Shown here in pieces: positions 42,249 through 51,252 of a stretch of DNA of 64,000 bases. The stretch spans positions 2,046,001-2,110,000 of the forward strand of contig JADKAF010000001.1 in NCBI GenBank assembly GCA_016719295.1. Reading direction: 5' to 3'. Position 1 is the stretch's first letter, and each line of letters starts with the position of its first letter. The notes under the pieces were generated by a model that made no database searches, was not told where the DNA came from, and worked only from the letters and a program-made list of their open reading frames with translations. Source of the DNA: Planctomycetota bacterium (lineage in GTDB: Bacteria; Planctomycetota; UBA1135; JADKAF01). The translations under genes and the position numbers were made by a program.

Positions 42249-43637
42249 TCACTCTGCAGCGAGGGCCGTGAGCAAGCCGCGCAGCGCGGTCTCGTCGTCC
42301 TCGGGCTCCAGCGAGCGGAAGTCGAGCAGGAGTCGGTCGCGTTCGAGCCGCGGGAAGATCCCCGGCTCGCCGAGGCGCAGGCGCGTCGCGAGTCGCTCCA
42401 GGCCGGGCGCCGGCCCGATGGCCACGGCGCGCGACGCGAGCGTCTCGAGCGGAGCTGCGCCGGAACCGGCGTAGGCGTGCGCGTCCTCGACGGTGATCGC
42501 AAGCGCTGCGTGGATCGCGCGCACGCGCTGCGCGAACGCCGAGGCGCGCGCGTCGATCGACGTCAGCGTGCGCGTCATGCCGCGGAGCACCGGGATGCGC
42601 TCGCACGCGCGCGCCTCACCCGCGAGGTAGAGCTTCAGCGTCGCCTCCAGCGCGCCCAAGGTGAGCTTGCACGGGCGCAGCGCGCGGAAGAGCGGATGCC
42701 GGCGCACCGCGGCGATGGCCTCGCGCGAGCCGACGAGGATCCCGGCTTGCGGCCCACCGAGCAGCTTGTCGCCGCTGAAGCAGACGAGGTCGGCGCCGCT
42801 CTGAACCGACTCGCGCACGCGCGGTTCGCCCGGCAGCACGTCGCGGCGCTCGAGGAGCAAGCCCGAGCCCAGGTCCTCCATCACCGCGATGCCGCGGCGA
42901 CGCCCGAGCTCGACCAGCTCGCGGAGCTCGACCTGCGCGGTGAAGCCCTGGATGCGGTAGTTCGAGGGATGGACCTTCAACAAGAGCCCGGTCTGCGCGC
43001 CGATCGCGCGCTCGTAGTCCTCGAGGCGCGTGCGATTCGTGGCCCCCACCTCGCGCAACAACACGCCGCCCTGCTCCATCACCTCGGGCATGCGGAACGC
43101 GCCGCCGATCTCGACGAGCTCGCCGCGCGAGAGGATCGCCTCGCGCCCCTCGGAGAGCGTCTTCAGGCCGAGCAGCGTCGCCGCCGCGTTGTTGTTCACG
43201 ACGGTCGCGGCGGCGGCCCCCGTGAGCGCGCAGATCATCTCGGCGCAGCGCTCCTCGCGCACGCCGCGCCGACCCGATTCGATCTCGAGCTCGACGACGG
43301 ATGCTCCCGCCGTTGCGAGCAAGGCCTCGGTCGCCTCCGCCGCGAGCGGCGCTCGTCCGAGCCCGGTGTGCGCGAGGATGCCCGTCGCGTTCAGCACGCG
43401 CCGGTGATACGGCCGCGCTTCCGCCTGCGCGCGAGCGCTGACGGCGGCAACCGCTTCTCCGAGGGCCGCGGCGGGTTCGAAGGCGCGACCGCGCCGCACC
43501 GCGTCTCGCAGCTCCTCGATCACCTCTCCGACCCAACGCCGCAGCATCTCGGCGCCCACGGCGGCGGCGTGGACGGCGACAGCCTCATCGCGCAGCACGC
43601 GATCGACGGAGGGCAGCGCGCGGTAGGACGAACTCAT
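42249..43637 (-). CDS. selA: L-seryl-tRNA(Sec) selenium transferase
   Basis: A 462-residue PLP enzyme converting Ser-tRNA(Sec) to Sec-tRNA(Sec) with selenophosphate. The N-terminal helical tRNA-binding part is followed by YHRRVLNATGILAHTGLGRA, TVVNNNAAATLLGLKTLSEG, VGATNRTRLEDYERAIG, HPSNYRIQGFT and the PLP-lysine motif VCFSGDKLLGGPQAGILVG. Full length and intact. It begins the minus-strand Sec locus and is divergent from recJ. The gap to the giant gene is 74 bases. Confidence 0.94.
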   Translation of the reverse strand: MSSSYRALPSVDRVLRDEAVAVHAAAVGAEMLRRWVGEVIEELRDAVRRGRAFEPAAALGEAVAAVSARAQAEARPYHRRVLNATGILAHTGLGRAPLAAEATEALLATAGASVVELEIESGRRGVREERCAEMICALTGAAAATVVNNNAAATLLGLKTLSEGREAILSRGELVEIGGAFRMPEVMEQGGVLLREVGATNRTRLEDYERAIGAQTGLLLKVHPSNYRIQGFTAQVELRELVELGRRRGIAVMEDLGSGLLLERRDVLPGEPRVRESVQSGADLVCFSGDKLLGGPQAGILVGSREAIAAVRRHPLFRALRPCKLTLGALEATLKLYLAGEARACERIPVLRGMTRTLTSIDARASAFAQRVRAIHAALAITVEDAHAYAGSGAAPLETLASRAVAIGPAPGLERLATRLRLGEPGIFPRLERDRLLLDFRSLEPEDDETALRGLLTALAAE

Positions 43638-43714
43638 GCAGCAAAGCGGAGCCGAGCCGAGGAACGGAGGGTTTCCGGAGCGGCGCTCGTGCGGGGCTGC
43701 TCGCCGCCGCTACG

Positions 43715-45487
43715 ATGTCGCGCCACTGGACAGGTGGGCATCGTCGCGGAATGGATCTCCCTTGGCAACGACCCCCTCGAGCGCCGGAGCAGACCGGCGC
43801 CGAGCGGCGCTTGGAACACGACCTCGGCATCACGCCGCTGCTCGCGCGCATCCTCGTGCGCCGGGGCTTCGATGATCCGCGCGGCACGCGCACCTGGATC
43901 CAGCCCGACATCAGCGCGCTGCATCCGCCCGAGCTCCTGCCCGATCTCGCGGCCGCGGTCGCTCGCCTCCGCACCGCGCTCGAGCGGCGCGAGCGGATCC
44001 TCATCCACGGCGACTACGACGTCGACGGCGTCTGCGGCACGGTGCTGCTCGTGCAGCTCCTGCGCACGCTGCGCGCCGACGTCTCGTGGTTCATCCCGGA
44101 TCGGGTGAAGGACGGCTACTCCTTCGGTCCCGGGTCGATCGCCGCCGCGGTCGAGGCCGGAGCGACGCTGGTGATCTCGGTCGACAACGGGATCTCGGCC
44201 TCGGCGCCGATCGCCGAGCTCGCCGCCCGCGGCATCGACGTGATCGTGACCGACCACCACGAAGTCGGCTCCGCGATCCCCATCGCCGCCGCGGTCGTGA
44301 ACCCGAAGCGCGCCGACTCGCGCTATCCCTTCCGCGAGATCTGCGGCACGGCCGTCGCCTTCAAGCTCGCGTGGGCGCTCTGCGAGACCCTGACCGCGCG
44401 CCACCGCGAGTCCGAGGAGGTGCGCGGCTTCCTGCGCGACGCGTTGGCGTGGGTCGCGATCGGCACGATCTGCGACGTGATGCCGATGGTCGACGAGAAC
44501 CGCGCGCTCGTCCGCTTCGGCCTGCAGGCCATCCGCCGCTCTCCGAACCTGGGGTTGCGTGCGCTGCTCGATCACGCGCGCATCGGCGAGCGCGCGCTGA
44601 CACCGCGCGACATCTCGTTCCGGGTGGGGCCGCGCATCAACGCCGCGGGGCGCGTCGCGCACGCCGGCCTCGCCGTCCGCCTCTTCACCGCGGAGAGCTT
44701 CGCCGAAGCGCAGGAGCTCGCGAGCAGCATCGAAGCCCTGAACGAAGAGCGCCAGCGCCTCGATCAAGAGACCACCGCGCAGGCGATCGAGCGCGTGCGC
44801 CGGGAGATCGACCTCGAGAACGCCCGCGCGATCGTGCTCGCCGACGAGCGCTGGAAGGCGGGCATCATCGGCATCGCGGCTGCGCGCCTCGTGGAGGAGT
44901 TCCACCTGCCGACCGTGCTGATCGCGCTGGAGGGCGCGCGGGGCAAGGGCTCGGGGCGTTCGATCCCCGGAGTGAACCTGCTCGAGGGGCTCGACGCGTG
45001 CGCCGAGCAGCTCTTGCGCCACGGCGGCCACGCCTATGCCGCGGGGCTCGAGATCGAGCGCGAGCGCGTGGAGGAGCTGCGGATCGCGCTCGATCGCGCG
45101 CTGACCGACCGCAGCGCTTCGCGCGCGTCACGCCCTCCGCTCATGGTCGACGCGGAGACGACGCCGGCCGAGCTCACGCCGCCGGTGGTCGCCGAGCTCT
45201 CGCGCCTCGCGCCCTTCGGCCCGGGCAACGAAGTCCCGCGACTGCTCAGCGAAGGGCTGCGACCCGTGGGCCTCGCGCGCCTCTCGGGGCGCGAGCGCCA
45301 GCACCTCTGCTTCCGCGTCCACGGCGACGGGACGACGCTCGAGGCCATCGCTTACCACGCCGCGCCGCGCGCCGACGAGCTGATGGCCTCCTCTCGCGTC
45401 GCCCTCTTGTTCACGCCCATCGTGGTGAAGGACGGGCGCAAGGAGAGCGTGCGGCTCGAGGTGCACGACTTCCGCCCGCACGCCTGA
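43715..45487 (+). CDS. recJ: Single-stranded-DNA-specific exonuclease RecJ
   Basis: A 590-residue DHH-family 5'-3' exonuclease for recombination and mismatch repair. The catalytic motifs are LIHGDYDVDGVCGTVLL, ISVDNGISASAPIAEL, VTDHHEVG and VAIGTICDVMPMVDENRALV. The DHHA1 domain has GSGRSIPGVNLLEGL and LLRHGGHAYAAGLEIER, and an OB-fold closes the protein. ATG at 43751 (MDLPWQRPP) is an equally good start. The position beside selA is divergent. polA follows on the same strand after 105 bases. Confidence 0.93.
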   Translation: MSRHWTGGHRRGMDLPWQRPPRAPEQTGAERRLEHDLGITPLLARILVRRGFDDPRGTRTWIQPDISALHPPELLPDLAAAVARLRTALERRERILIHGDYDVDGVCGTVLLVQLLRTLRADVSWFIPDRVKDGYSFGPGSIAAAVEAGATLVISVDNGISASAPIAELAARGIDVIVTDHHEVGSAIPIAAAVVNPKRADSRYPFREICGTAVAFKLAWALCETLTARHRESEEVRGFLRDALAWVAIGTICDVMPMVDENRALVRFGLQAIRRSPNLGLRALLDHARIGERALTPRDISFRVGPRINAAGRVAHAGLAVRLFTAESFAEAQELASSIEALNEERQRLDQETTAQAIERVRREIDLENARAIVLADERWKAGIIGIAAARLVEEFHLPTVLIALEGARGKGSGRSIPGVNLLEGLDACAEQLLRHGGHAYAAGLEIERERVEELRIALDRALTDRSASRASRPPLMVDAETTPAELTPPVVAELSRLAPFGPGNEVPRLLSEGLRPVGLARLSGRERQHLCFRVHGDGTTLEAIAYHAAPRADELMASSRVALLFTPIVVKDGRKESVRLEVHDFRPHA

Positions 45488-45592
45488 GCCCCGCCACGGG
45501 GGACCCCGCATGCACGGCCCACGCCCGATTGGATCCCGCACGCCGCAGCTCGGAGCTGCTCGAGGAACGACGCCGATGACGGAGCAGAGCTC

Positions 45593-48304
45593 ATGACCGC
45601 GCCGCGACGCAAGCGCCTCTTCCTGCTCGACGGCACGGCGCTCGCCTACCGCTCGCACTTCGCGATGGCTCGAGCGGGGCTCAGCGACGCGCAGGGCCGC
45701 CCCACCGGCGCCACCTTCGCGTTCCTCTCGACGATCCTGAAGCTCGTCGACGCCGAGCAACCCGATCACCTCGCGGTCGCGTTCGATCCGCCCGGGCCGA
45801 CGTTCCGACACGAGCGCTTCGCCGCATACAAAGCCACCCGCGAGAAGATGCCCGAAGAGCTCGTCGAGCAGCTCCCGCGCATGCACGAGTGCGTCGAGGC
45901 GCTCGGCATCCCGATCCTCGAGCTCCCCGGCTACGAAGCCGACGACGCGATCGGCACGATGGCGAAGCAAGCCGAGAGCGCAGGCTACGAAGTCTTCCTC
46001 GTCACCGGCGACAAGGACTTCATGCAGCTCGTCTCCGAGCGCGTGAAGCTCTACAACATCCTGAAGGCCGACAAGGATCTCGAGATCGTCGGGCCGGCCG
46101 AGGTCGAGGCCAAGTTCGGCGTCGGTCCCGGGCAGGTGATCGAGGTGCTCTCCTTGATGGGCGACGCCGCGGACAACGTCCCCGGCGTGCACGGAGTAGG
46201 AGAGAAGACCGCGCAGAAGCTGATCCAGCAGTACGGCACGCTGGAGGAGGTGCTCGCGCACGCCGGCGAGGTGAAGGGTGCCAAGCTCCAGGAGGCGCTG
46301 CGCCGCGACGCGGAGCAGGCGCGGCTCTCGCGCGAGCTCGTCACGATCGCCCTCGACGTGCCGCTGGGTCTCGGGCCGGACGAGCTCGAGCGCCAGGAGC
46401 CGAACTCGGAGCGCATGCTCGAGCTCTGCCGAACGCTGCAGTTCAACACGCTCGGGAAGCGCTTCTCGCCCCAGCCGAAGCGCGCCGAGGCGCGCTGGGA
46501 GATCGTGCGCGACGCGCAGGCGCTGCACGAGCTCGTCGCGCAGCTGCGCCGCGCGAAGCGCTTCACCTTCGACACCGAGACGACGCACATCGACCCGCTG
46601 CGCGCGACGCTGGTCGGGCTCTCGTTCTCGACGCAGCCCTACGAAGCGTTCTACGTACCGCTGAACCTCGATCCGCCGATCCTGCCCGGAGGCGCCTCCG
46701 CCGTGCTCGCCGAGCTCAAGCCGCTCCTCGAGGACGAGAGCCTCGAGAAGTGCGGGCAGAACGCGAAGTACGACTGCCTGGCCCTCGCCGGCGCCGGGAT
46801 CGAGCTGCGCGGGCTCGCGTTCGACACGATGATCGCGTCCTACTGCCTGGAGCCGGAGAGCCGCTCTCACGGCATCGACGCCTTGTCGCTGCAGTACCTG
46901 CAGTTCAAGAAGATCGAGACGAGCGAGCTGATCGGGAAGGGCAAGGACCAGATCACGATGGACTTGGTCCCGGTCGACGAGGTCGGGCGCTACGCCTGCG
47001 AGGACGCCGACATCGCCGAGCGCCTGCACCGGCTGTTCGAGCCGGCGCTCGCAGGAGAAGGGGTCGCCGAGCTCTTCCACACGATCGAGATGCCGCTCGT
47101 GCCGGTGCTGATCGACATGGAGCGCGCGGGCATCAAGGTCGATGTCCGCGCGCTGCAGACGCTCGGCGCGCGCATGCAGCAGGAAGCCTCCAAGCTGCAG
47201 AACGAGGTCTTCGATCTCGCCGGCGGCAAGAGCTTCAACCTGAATAGCCCGAAGCAGCTCGGCGTCGTGCTCTTCGAGGAGCTGAGGATCCAGGAGACCT
47301 CGGGCCGGACGAAGCTCAAGAAGACGAAGACGGGCGAGTACTCGACCGATGCGCGCACGCTCGAGGAGTTCGCCGACGCGCCGATCGTGGCGAAGCTGCT
47401 CGAGTACCGCACGGTGACGAAGCTGAAGTCGACCTACGTCGATGCGCTGCCGCTGCTCGTGCACCCCAGGACGGGCCGCATCCACACGAGCTTCAACCAG
47501 GCCGTGGCCGCGACGGGCCGGCTCTCCTCCTCGGATCCGAATCTGCAGAACATCCCGATCCGCACCGAGCGCGGCCGCGAGATTCGCCGCAGCTTCATCG
47601 CCGAGGAGGGCTGCAGGCTGCTCTCGGCGGACTACTCGCAGATCGAGCTGCGCCTCGTGGCGCATCTCGCCGAGGACGAGCGCCTGATCACGGCGTTCCA
47701 CTCCGGCGCGGACATCCATCGCCAGACCGCCGCGCTCATCTTCGGCCTCGCTCCGGAGAAGGTCGACGCCGACCTGCGCTCTCGCGCGAAGGCGATCAAC
47801 TTCGGCATCATCTACGGCATGGGCTCGCAGCGGCTCGCGCAGGACACGGGGATCTCGGTGCCCGAGGCACGCGCGTTCATCGACGCCTACTTCGCGACGT
47901 TCCCCGGCGTGCGGCGCTGGCTGGACGCGACGCTGGAGCAAGCCCGCAAGGACGGCTACGTCACCACGCTCTACGGCCGCCGGCGCAAGATCCCCGACAT
48001 CACCTCGGACAAGCCGGGCCTCCGCGTGCAGGCGGAGAACATGGCCGTGAACACGCCCGTGCAGGGCTCGGCCGCCGACCTCATCAAGAAGGCGATGATC
48101 GAGGTGCACGCGCGGATGGCGCGCGAGCGCTTCGCCGCGCGCATGCTGCTACAGGTGCACGATGAGCTCGTCTTCGAGGCTCCCGAGAGCGAGGTCGAAC
48201 CGCTTCGGGAACTCGTGCGCCAGGTGATGCAAGGCGTCGCCGCGCTGCGCGTGCCGCTCCTCGTCGAGGTCGGCGTCGGGGAGAACTGGCTCGACGCCCA
48301 TTGA
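45593..48304 (+). CDS. polA: DNA polymerase I
   Basis: A 903-residue three-domain polymerase. The 5' nuclease domain (1-290) has LDGTALAYRSHFAM, LPGYEADDAIGTMA and DAADNVPGVHGVGEKTA. The 3'-5' exonuclease appears active, with FDTETTHIDP, KYDCLAL and YACEDADIAERL. The polymerase domain has AATGRLSSSDPNLQNIPIRT, SADYSQIELRLVAHL, RAKAINFGIIYGMGS and QVHDELVFEAP. GGAG lies about nine bases upstream of the ATG. It ends 12 bases before the convergent V-ATPase gene with no room for a separate terminator. Confidence 0.97.
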   Translation: MTAPRRKRLFLLDGTALAYRSHFAMARAGLSDAQGRPTGATFAFLSTILKLVDAEQPDHLAVAFDPPGPTFRHERFAAYKATREKMPEELVEQLPRMHECVEALGIPILELPGYEADDAIGTMAKQAESAGYEVFLVTGDKDFMQLVSERVKLYNILKADKDLEIVGPAEVEAKFGVGPGQVIEVLSLMGDAADNVPGVHGVGEKTAQKLIQQYGTLEEVLAHAGEVKGAKLQEALRRDAEQARLSRELVTIALDVPLGLGPDELERQEPNSERMLELCRTLQFNTLGKRFSPQPKRAEARWEIVRDAQALHELVAQLRRAKRFTFDTETTHIDPLRATLVGLSFSTQPYEAFYVPLNLDPPILPGGASAVLAELKPLLEDESLEKCGQNAKYDCLALAGAGIELRGLAFDTMIASYCLEPESRSHGIDALSLQYLQFKKIETSELIGKGKDQITMDLVPVDEVGRYACEDADIAERLHRLFEPALAGEGVAELFHTIEMPLVPVLIDMERAGIKVDVRALQTLGARMQQEASKLQNEVFDLAGGKSFNLNSPKQLGVVLFEELRIQETSGRTKLKKTKTGEYSTDARTLEEFADAPIVAKLLEYRTVTKLKSTYVDALPLLVHPRTGRIHTSFNQAVAATGRLSSSDPNLQNIPIRTERGREIRRSFIAEEGCRLLSADYSQIELRLVAHLAEDERLITAFHSGADIHRQTAALIFGLAPEKVDADLRSRAKAINFGIIYGMGSQRLAQDTGISVPEARAFIDAYFATFPGVRRWLDATLEQARKDGYVTTLYGRRRKIPDITSDKPGLRVQAENMAVNTPVQGSAADLIKKAMIEVHARMARERFAARMLLQVHDELVFEAPESEVEPLRELVRQVMQGVAALRVPLLVEVGVGENWLDAH

Positions 48305-48316
48305 AGGGCAGAGCGA

Positions 48317-48802
48317 TCAGACCAGTCCGCCGATGAACACCATGACGAAGAGCGCCACCGTCTCGACGATGCCCAGCGCCATCAGGTAGTTGCCGAAGCC
48401 CTTACCGGTCTCGGCCATCGCGTCGGAGGCCGACGCCCCGATCACGCCCTGGAACCACGCGGACAATCCGATCGCAGCGCCGCCGAAGAGGCCGATCACC
48501 AGCATCGCGGGCCAGTTCGAGACCGCGGTGGCGAACTGCTCCGCCGTCTGGTTCGCCTGCAGCGTGCACTTCGCGAGGATCTGGTTCATCAGGATCATGC
48601 CGTAGATCGTCTGCGAGAGCGGCGCGCCTACGAAGGTCACCAGCACGAAGGGTGCGGGCTTCTCCTGCGCGAAGCACTTCTTCCAGCTCCCGACCGCCGC
48701 GGGCCCCGCGGCGCCGACGCCGAGCGTCGAGCCGAGAGCGCCCAGGCTGAGCGCGAGCGCCCCACCGATCTTGCCCAGCGAAGCCATGGTCTCGACATCC
48801 AC
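48317..48802 (-). CDS. V-type ATP synthase proteolipid subunit K
   Basis: A 161-residue four-helix proteolipid forming the rotor ring. Hairpin 1 holds PLSQTIYGMILMNQI and no carboxylate. Hairpin 2 holds GLSAWFQGVIGASASDAM and the ion-binding Glu in GIVETVALFVMVF. The Ser-Gln..Tyr of hairpin 1, the Gln of hairpin 2 and the Glu line up with the sodium ligands known in Enterococcus hirae NtpK, so sodium coupling is plausible. The GTG at 48802 has GGAGGA with seven-base spacing. ATG at 48787 is the alternative. It is the last gene of the operon. Confidence 0.88.
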   Translation of the reverse strand: MDVETMASLGKIGGALALSLGALGSTLGVGAAGPAAVGSWKKCFAQEKPAPFVLVTFVGAPLSQTIYGMILMNQILAKCTLQANQTAEQFATAVSNWPAMLVIGLFGGAAIGLSAWFQGVIGASASDAMAETGKGFGNYLMALGIVETVALFVMVFIGGLV

Positions 48803-48816
48803 GCGGCGTTCCTCCC

Positions 48817-50640
48817 CTATCCGGATGAAGGTGTGTTGACGACGGAGCCCTCGGAGGCGGCGCCGACATCGGCGCAGCGCCTCGCGAGCGGCGCGTACGG
48901 AGTTCCGCTCCACTGCAGGCCGAGGTGCGCGGAGAACTCGAGGGTGTTCAAGCGCACGCCGTGGACGAGGACGCCCATGGCGCAGAGCAGGAGATTGAGG
49001 CTGTGGCCGAAGACGGCGATGAGCGCGGCGAAGAGCCAGCCCAGCGGCCCGCTCTCGGCGACACGTGCGGCCATCTCGTTGAAGGCGCCGGCGACCGCGA
49101 CACCCGCCGTCCCCACCGCGAAGAGGCGCAGGTACGAGACGACGTCGACGAAGTTCGAGACCAGCGAGAGCGGCAGCATGATGTGGTTGAACCACTCGTC
49201 CTTGATCTGCCGCAGCGGCGTCATGAAGATCGCGATCGCGGCGATGCCGAGCACGGCGAGCGTCGTTCCCAGTGCGGGGAACGGCTCATCGGGCACCATG
49301 GAGCGCGCGGCGAAGAACATCGTCCAGGTCGTCGCGACCCAGCCGAGCTGCGCGAGTGAAGCGAGCTTCCAGCCGGTGCGCAGCGCCGCCCAGAGATGCG
49401 CGAGCGTCAGATGCAGCGCGCCGAGGAAGAAGCAGAGCAGCATCACGTTGCGAGCGCTCTGCTGCGGATCCGCCCCGGCGAGCCACTCGATGCGCAGCGC
49501 TTGCAGCGCGCTCGGCAGGCCCTGCAGCGCGAACCAGGTGCCGGTGATGACGCCCCAAGCGACCGTGCCCACGCCCATCGTGGTGAGGAGGCGCAGCGCC
49601 TGGCGATCGGCGCGCGGCGCCTTCCAGCGCACGACGGCCACGCCGAGCAGGATGAGCGCGCCGTAGCCCGCGTCGCCGATCAGCATCGCGGCGAAGAGCA
49701 CGAGGAACACGAGGAAGAGCGGACTCACGTCCGGCTCGCCGTAGCCGGGCAGGATGCCGATCGAGCGCAGCACGCCGTGCACCTGCTGCACCCAGGGCGC
49801 TCCGGAGAGCAGCGTCGGCGGCTGATCGCTCGCGCCCGGCTCGCGGACCGAGAGCGCCCAACCGTGGCGCGCCGCCGCGGCGGCGAGGGCTTCGACCCGC
49901 GCCTCCGGGCAGTAGCCGCGGATCCACGCGAGCTCGGCCTCGGCCCCCATGCTCGCCTGTGCCGCGAGGAGATCGACTTCGTCCTCGAGCTGCGCGAGGT
50001 AGCTCGGGAGCGCGGCCCGTTCGGCGCGCAGCAGCTCGAGCTCGCGCTCGAGCGTGGCATGCGCGGCTTGCTGTGCCGCGAGCGCGGAGAGCGCCTCGCG
50101 CAGCGGACGCGACGGGAGCTCGCAGCGGCGCAGCGGGAGCTCGGCCTCGCGCGGCCCGAAGTAGGCGACGGCGCACTGCCCATCGCTCTCGCCGAGGACG
50201 ACCAGAGCGGATCCCGCGGACACGGCCTGCGGCAGCGCTTCCGGAGCGCCGCGGTAGAGCTTCAGCTCGAGCCCGCGCTCCTCGAGCGCGAGGGCGCTCG
50301 CCGGATCGAAGTCGCCGAAGGGCTCGCCCGCGCGCCGCTCGGCCTCGAGCTCCTGCAGGAGGCGCTCGCTCTCGCACTTCCGCTGCTGCAGCGCATACCA
50401 AGCGCTCACGAGCTCGGCGCCGGAGCGGCGCGAAACACTCGACGGCGGCGCCTTCGACTCGAGCGCGACGGCTACCGCGCGCGCACGCCGCAGACGCTCC
50501 CTCGCTTCGTCGAGCGCCGGCCCGGAGGGAAGCTGCTCGGCCACGACGTGCAGCACGCCGAGCTCGCGCAGCCTCTCCACCGTGAGCTCGCGCTCGGCGG
50601 AGAGGCCGAGCAGCGCGACCTTGCGCATGGGCGTGATCAT
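48817..50640 (-). CDS. V-type ATP synthase subunit I (membrane stator subunit a)
   Basis: A 607-residue subunit. The N-terminal cytosolic half is helical and coiled-coil, with an insertion near 210-270 (LEDEVDLLAAQASMGAEAEL). From about residue 315 there are several membrane helices (SPLFLVFLVLFAAMLIGDAG, MGVGTVAWGVITGTWF). The C-terminal LSLVSNFVDVVSYLRLFAVG contains the conserved Arg that works against the ring Glu, and FGHSLNLLLCAMGVLVHGVR follows. ATG overlaps the subunit D stop as ATGA. It is followed by subunit K after 14 bases. Confidence 0.92.
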   Translation of the reverse strand: MITPMRKVALLGLSAERELTVERLRELGVLHVVAEQLPSGPALDEARERLRRARAVAVALESKAPPSSVSRRSGAELVSAWYALQQRKCESERLLQELEAERRAGEPFGDFDPASALALEERGLELKLYRGAPEALPQAVSAGSALVVLGESDGQCAVAYFGPREAELPLRRCELPSRPLREALSALAAQQAAHATLERELELLRAERAALPSYLAQLEDEVDLLAAQASMGAEAELAWIRGYCPEARVEALAAAAARHGWALSVREPGASDQPPTLLSGAPWVQQVHGVLRSIGILPGYGEPDVSPLFLVFLVLFAAMLIGDAGYGALILLGVAVVRWKAPRADRQALRLLTTMGVGTVAWGVITGTWFALQGLPSALQALRIEWLAGADPQQSARNVMLLCFFLGALHLTLAHLWAALRTGWKLASLAQLGWVATTWTMFFAARSMVPDEPFPALGTTLAVLGIAAIAIFMTPLRQIKDEWFNHIMLPLSLVSNFVDVVSYLRLFAVGTAGVAVAGAFNEMAARVAESGPLGWLFAALIAVFGHSLNLLLCAMGVLVHGVRLNTLEFSAHLGLQWSGTPYAPLARRCADVGAASEGSVVNTPSSG

Positions 50641-51242
50641 GCGGAGCTCTCCAGATCGGCGCCCTTCGACTTCGCGATCTTGCCGCGCGCGACGTCGAGG
50701 GTCATGCGATCGCCGAGCGCGATGCGGATGCGCCGGATCGCGTCCTTGCACTCGGGGATCTTCACGCGCTCGAAGAGGTTGACGCGCTGGCTCGTCGTGC
50801 GCAGCTCGGCGGCGAGACGCGCGCGTTGAGCCTCGAAGATCTCGCGCTCGATGCGGAGGCGCACGACCTTCTCCAGGACGAGGAGGGCTTCATCGACCCA
50901 CGTCGGCGTCGCGAAGAGATCGGACAGCTCGCGTGCGAAGCGGAGCTCGCCCAGCGTCGGAATGGCCACACCCGCGACGTTGCCGATGCCGGTCTCGTAG
51001 CCCTCCAGACGCAGGTAGGCGCCGAGCTCGAACGGCTCGGCCAGGAGCTCGATCCAGGGAGCGAGCCCGTCGAGCAGCTCGCGCTCCTCCGCGCGGCTGC
51101 GCGCCAGGCGCTGCTCGGCGGCGCGCAGCTCGACCTGGAGCTGCTGCTTCTTCAGCTGCAGCGTCGGCAGGTAGCGCTGATAGCGTTTCAGCGCGTCGCG
51201 CTGCGCCTTCAGCTCGTTCTTGGAGAGCTTGAGCCGTGCCAT
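50637..51242 (-). CDS. V-type ATP synthase subunit D
   Basis: A 201-residue central-rotor subunit made of two long helices. The start LSKNELKAQRDALKRYQRYL and the second helix near QRVNLFERVKIPECKDAIRR are typical. The C-terminus IALGDRMTLDVARGKIAKSK is also family-like. It begins ten bases after subunit B and overlaps subunit I. In the full enzyme it pairs with subunit F, which has no candidate in this operon. Confidence 0.92.
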   Translation of the reverse strand: MARLKLSKNELKAQRDALKRYQRYLPTLQLKKQQLQVELRAAEQRLARSRAEERELLDGLAPWIELLAEPFELGAYLRLEGYETGIGNVAGVAIPTLGELRFARELSDLFATPTWVDEALLVLEKVVRLRIEREIFEAQRARLAAELRTTSQRVNLFERVKIPECKDAIRRIRIALGDRMTLDVARGKIAKSKGADLESSA

Positions 51243-51252
51243 GGGATCGCGC

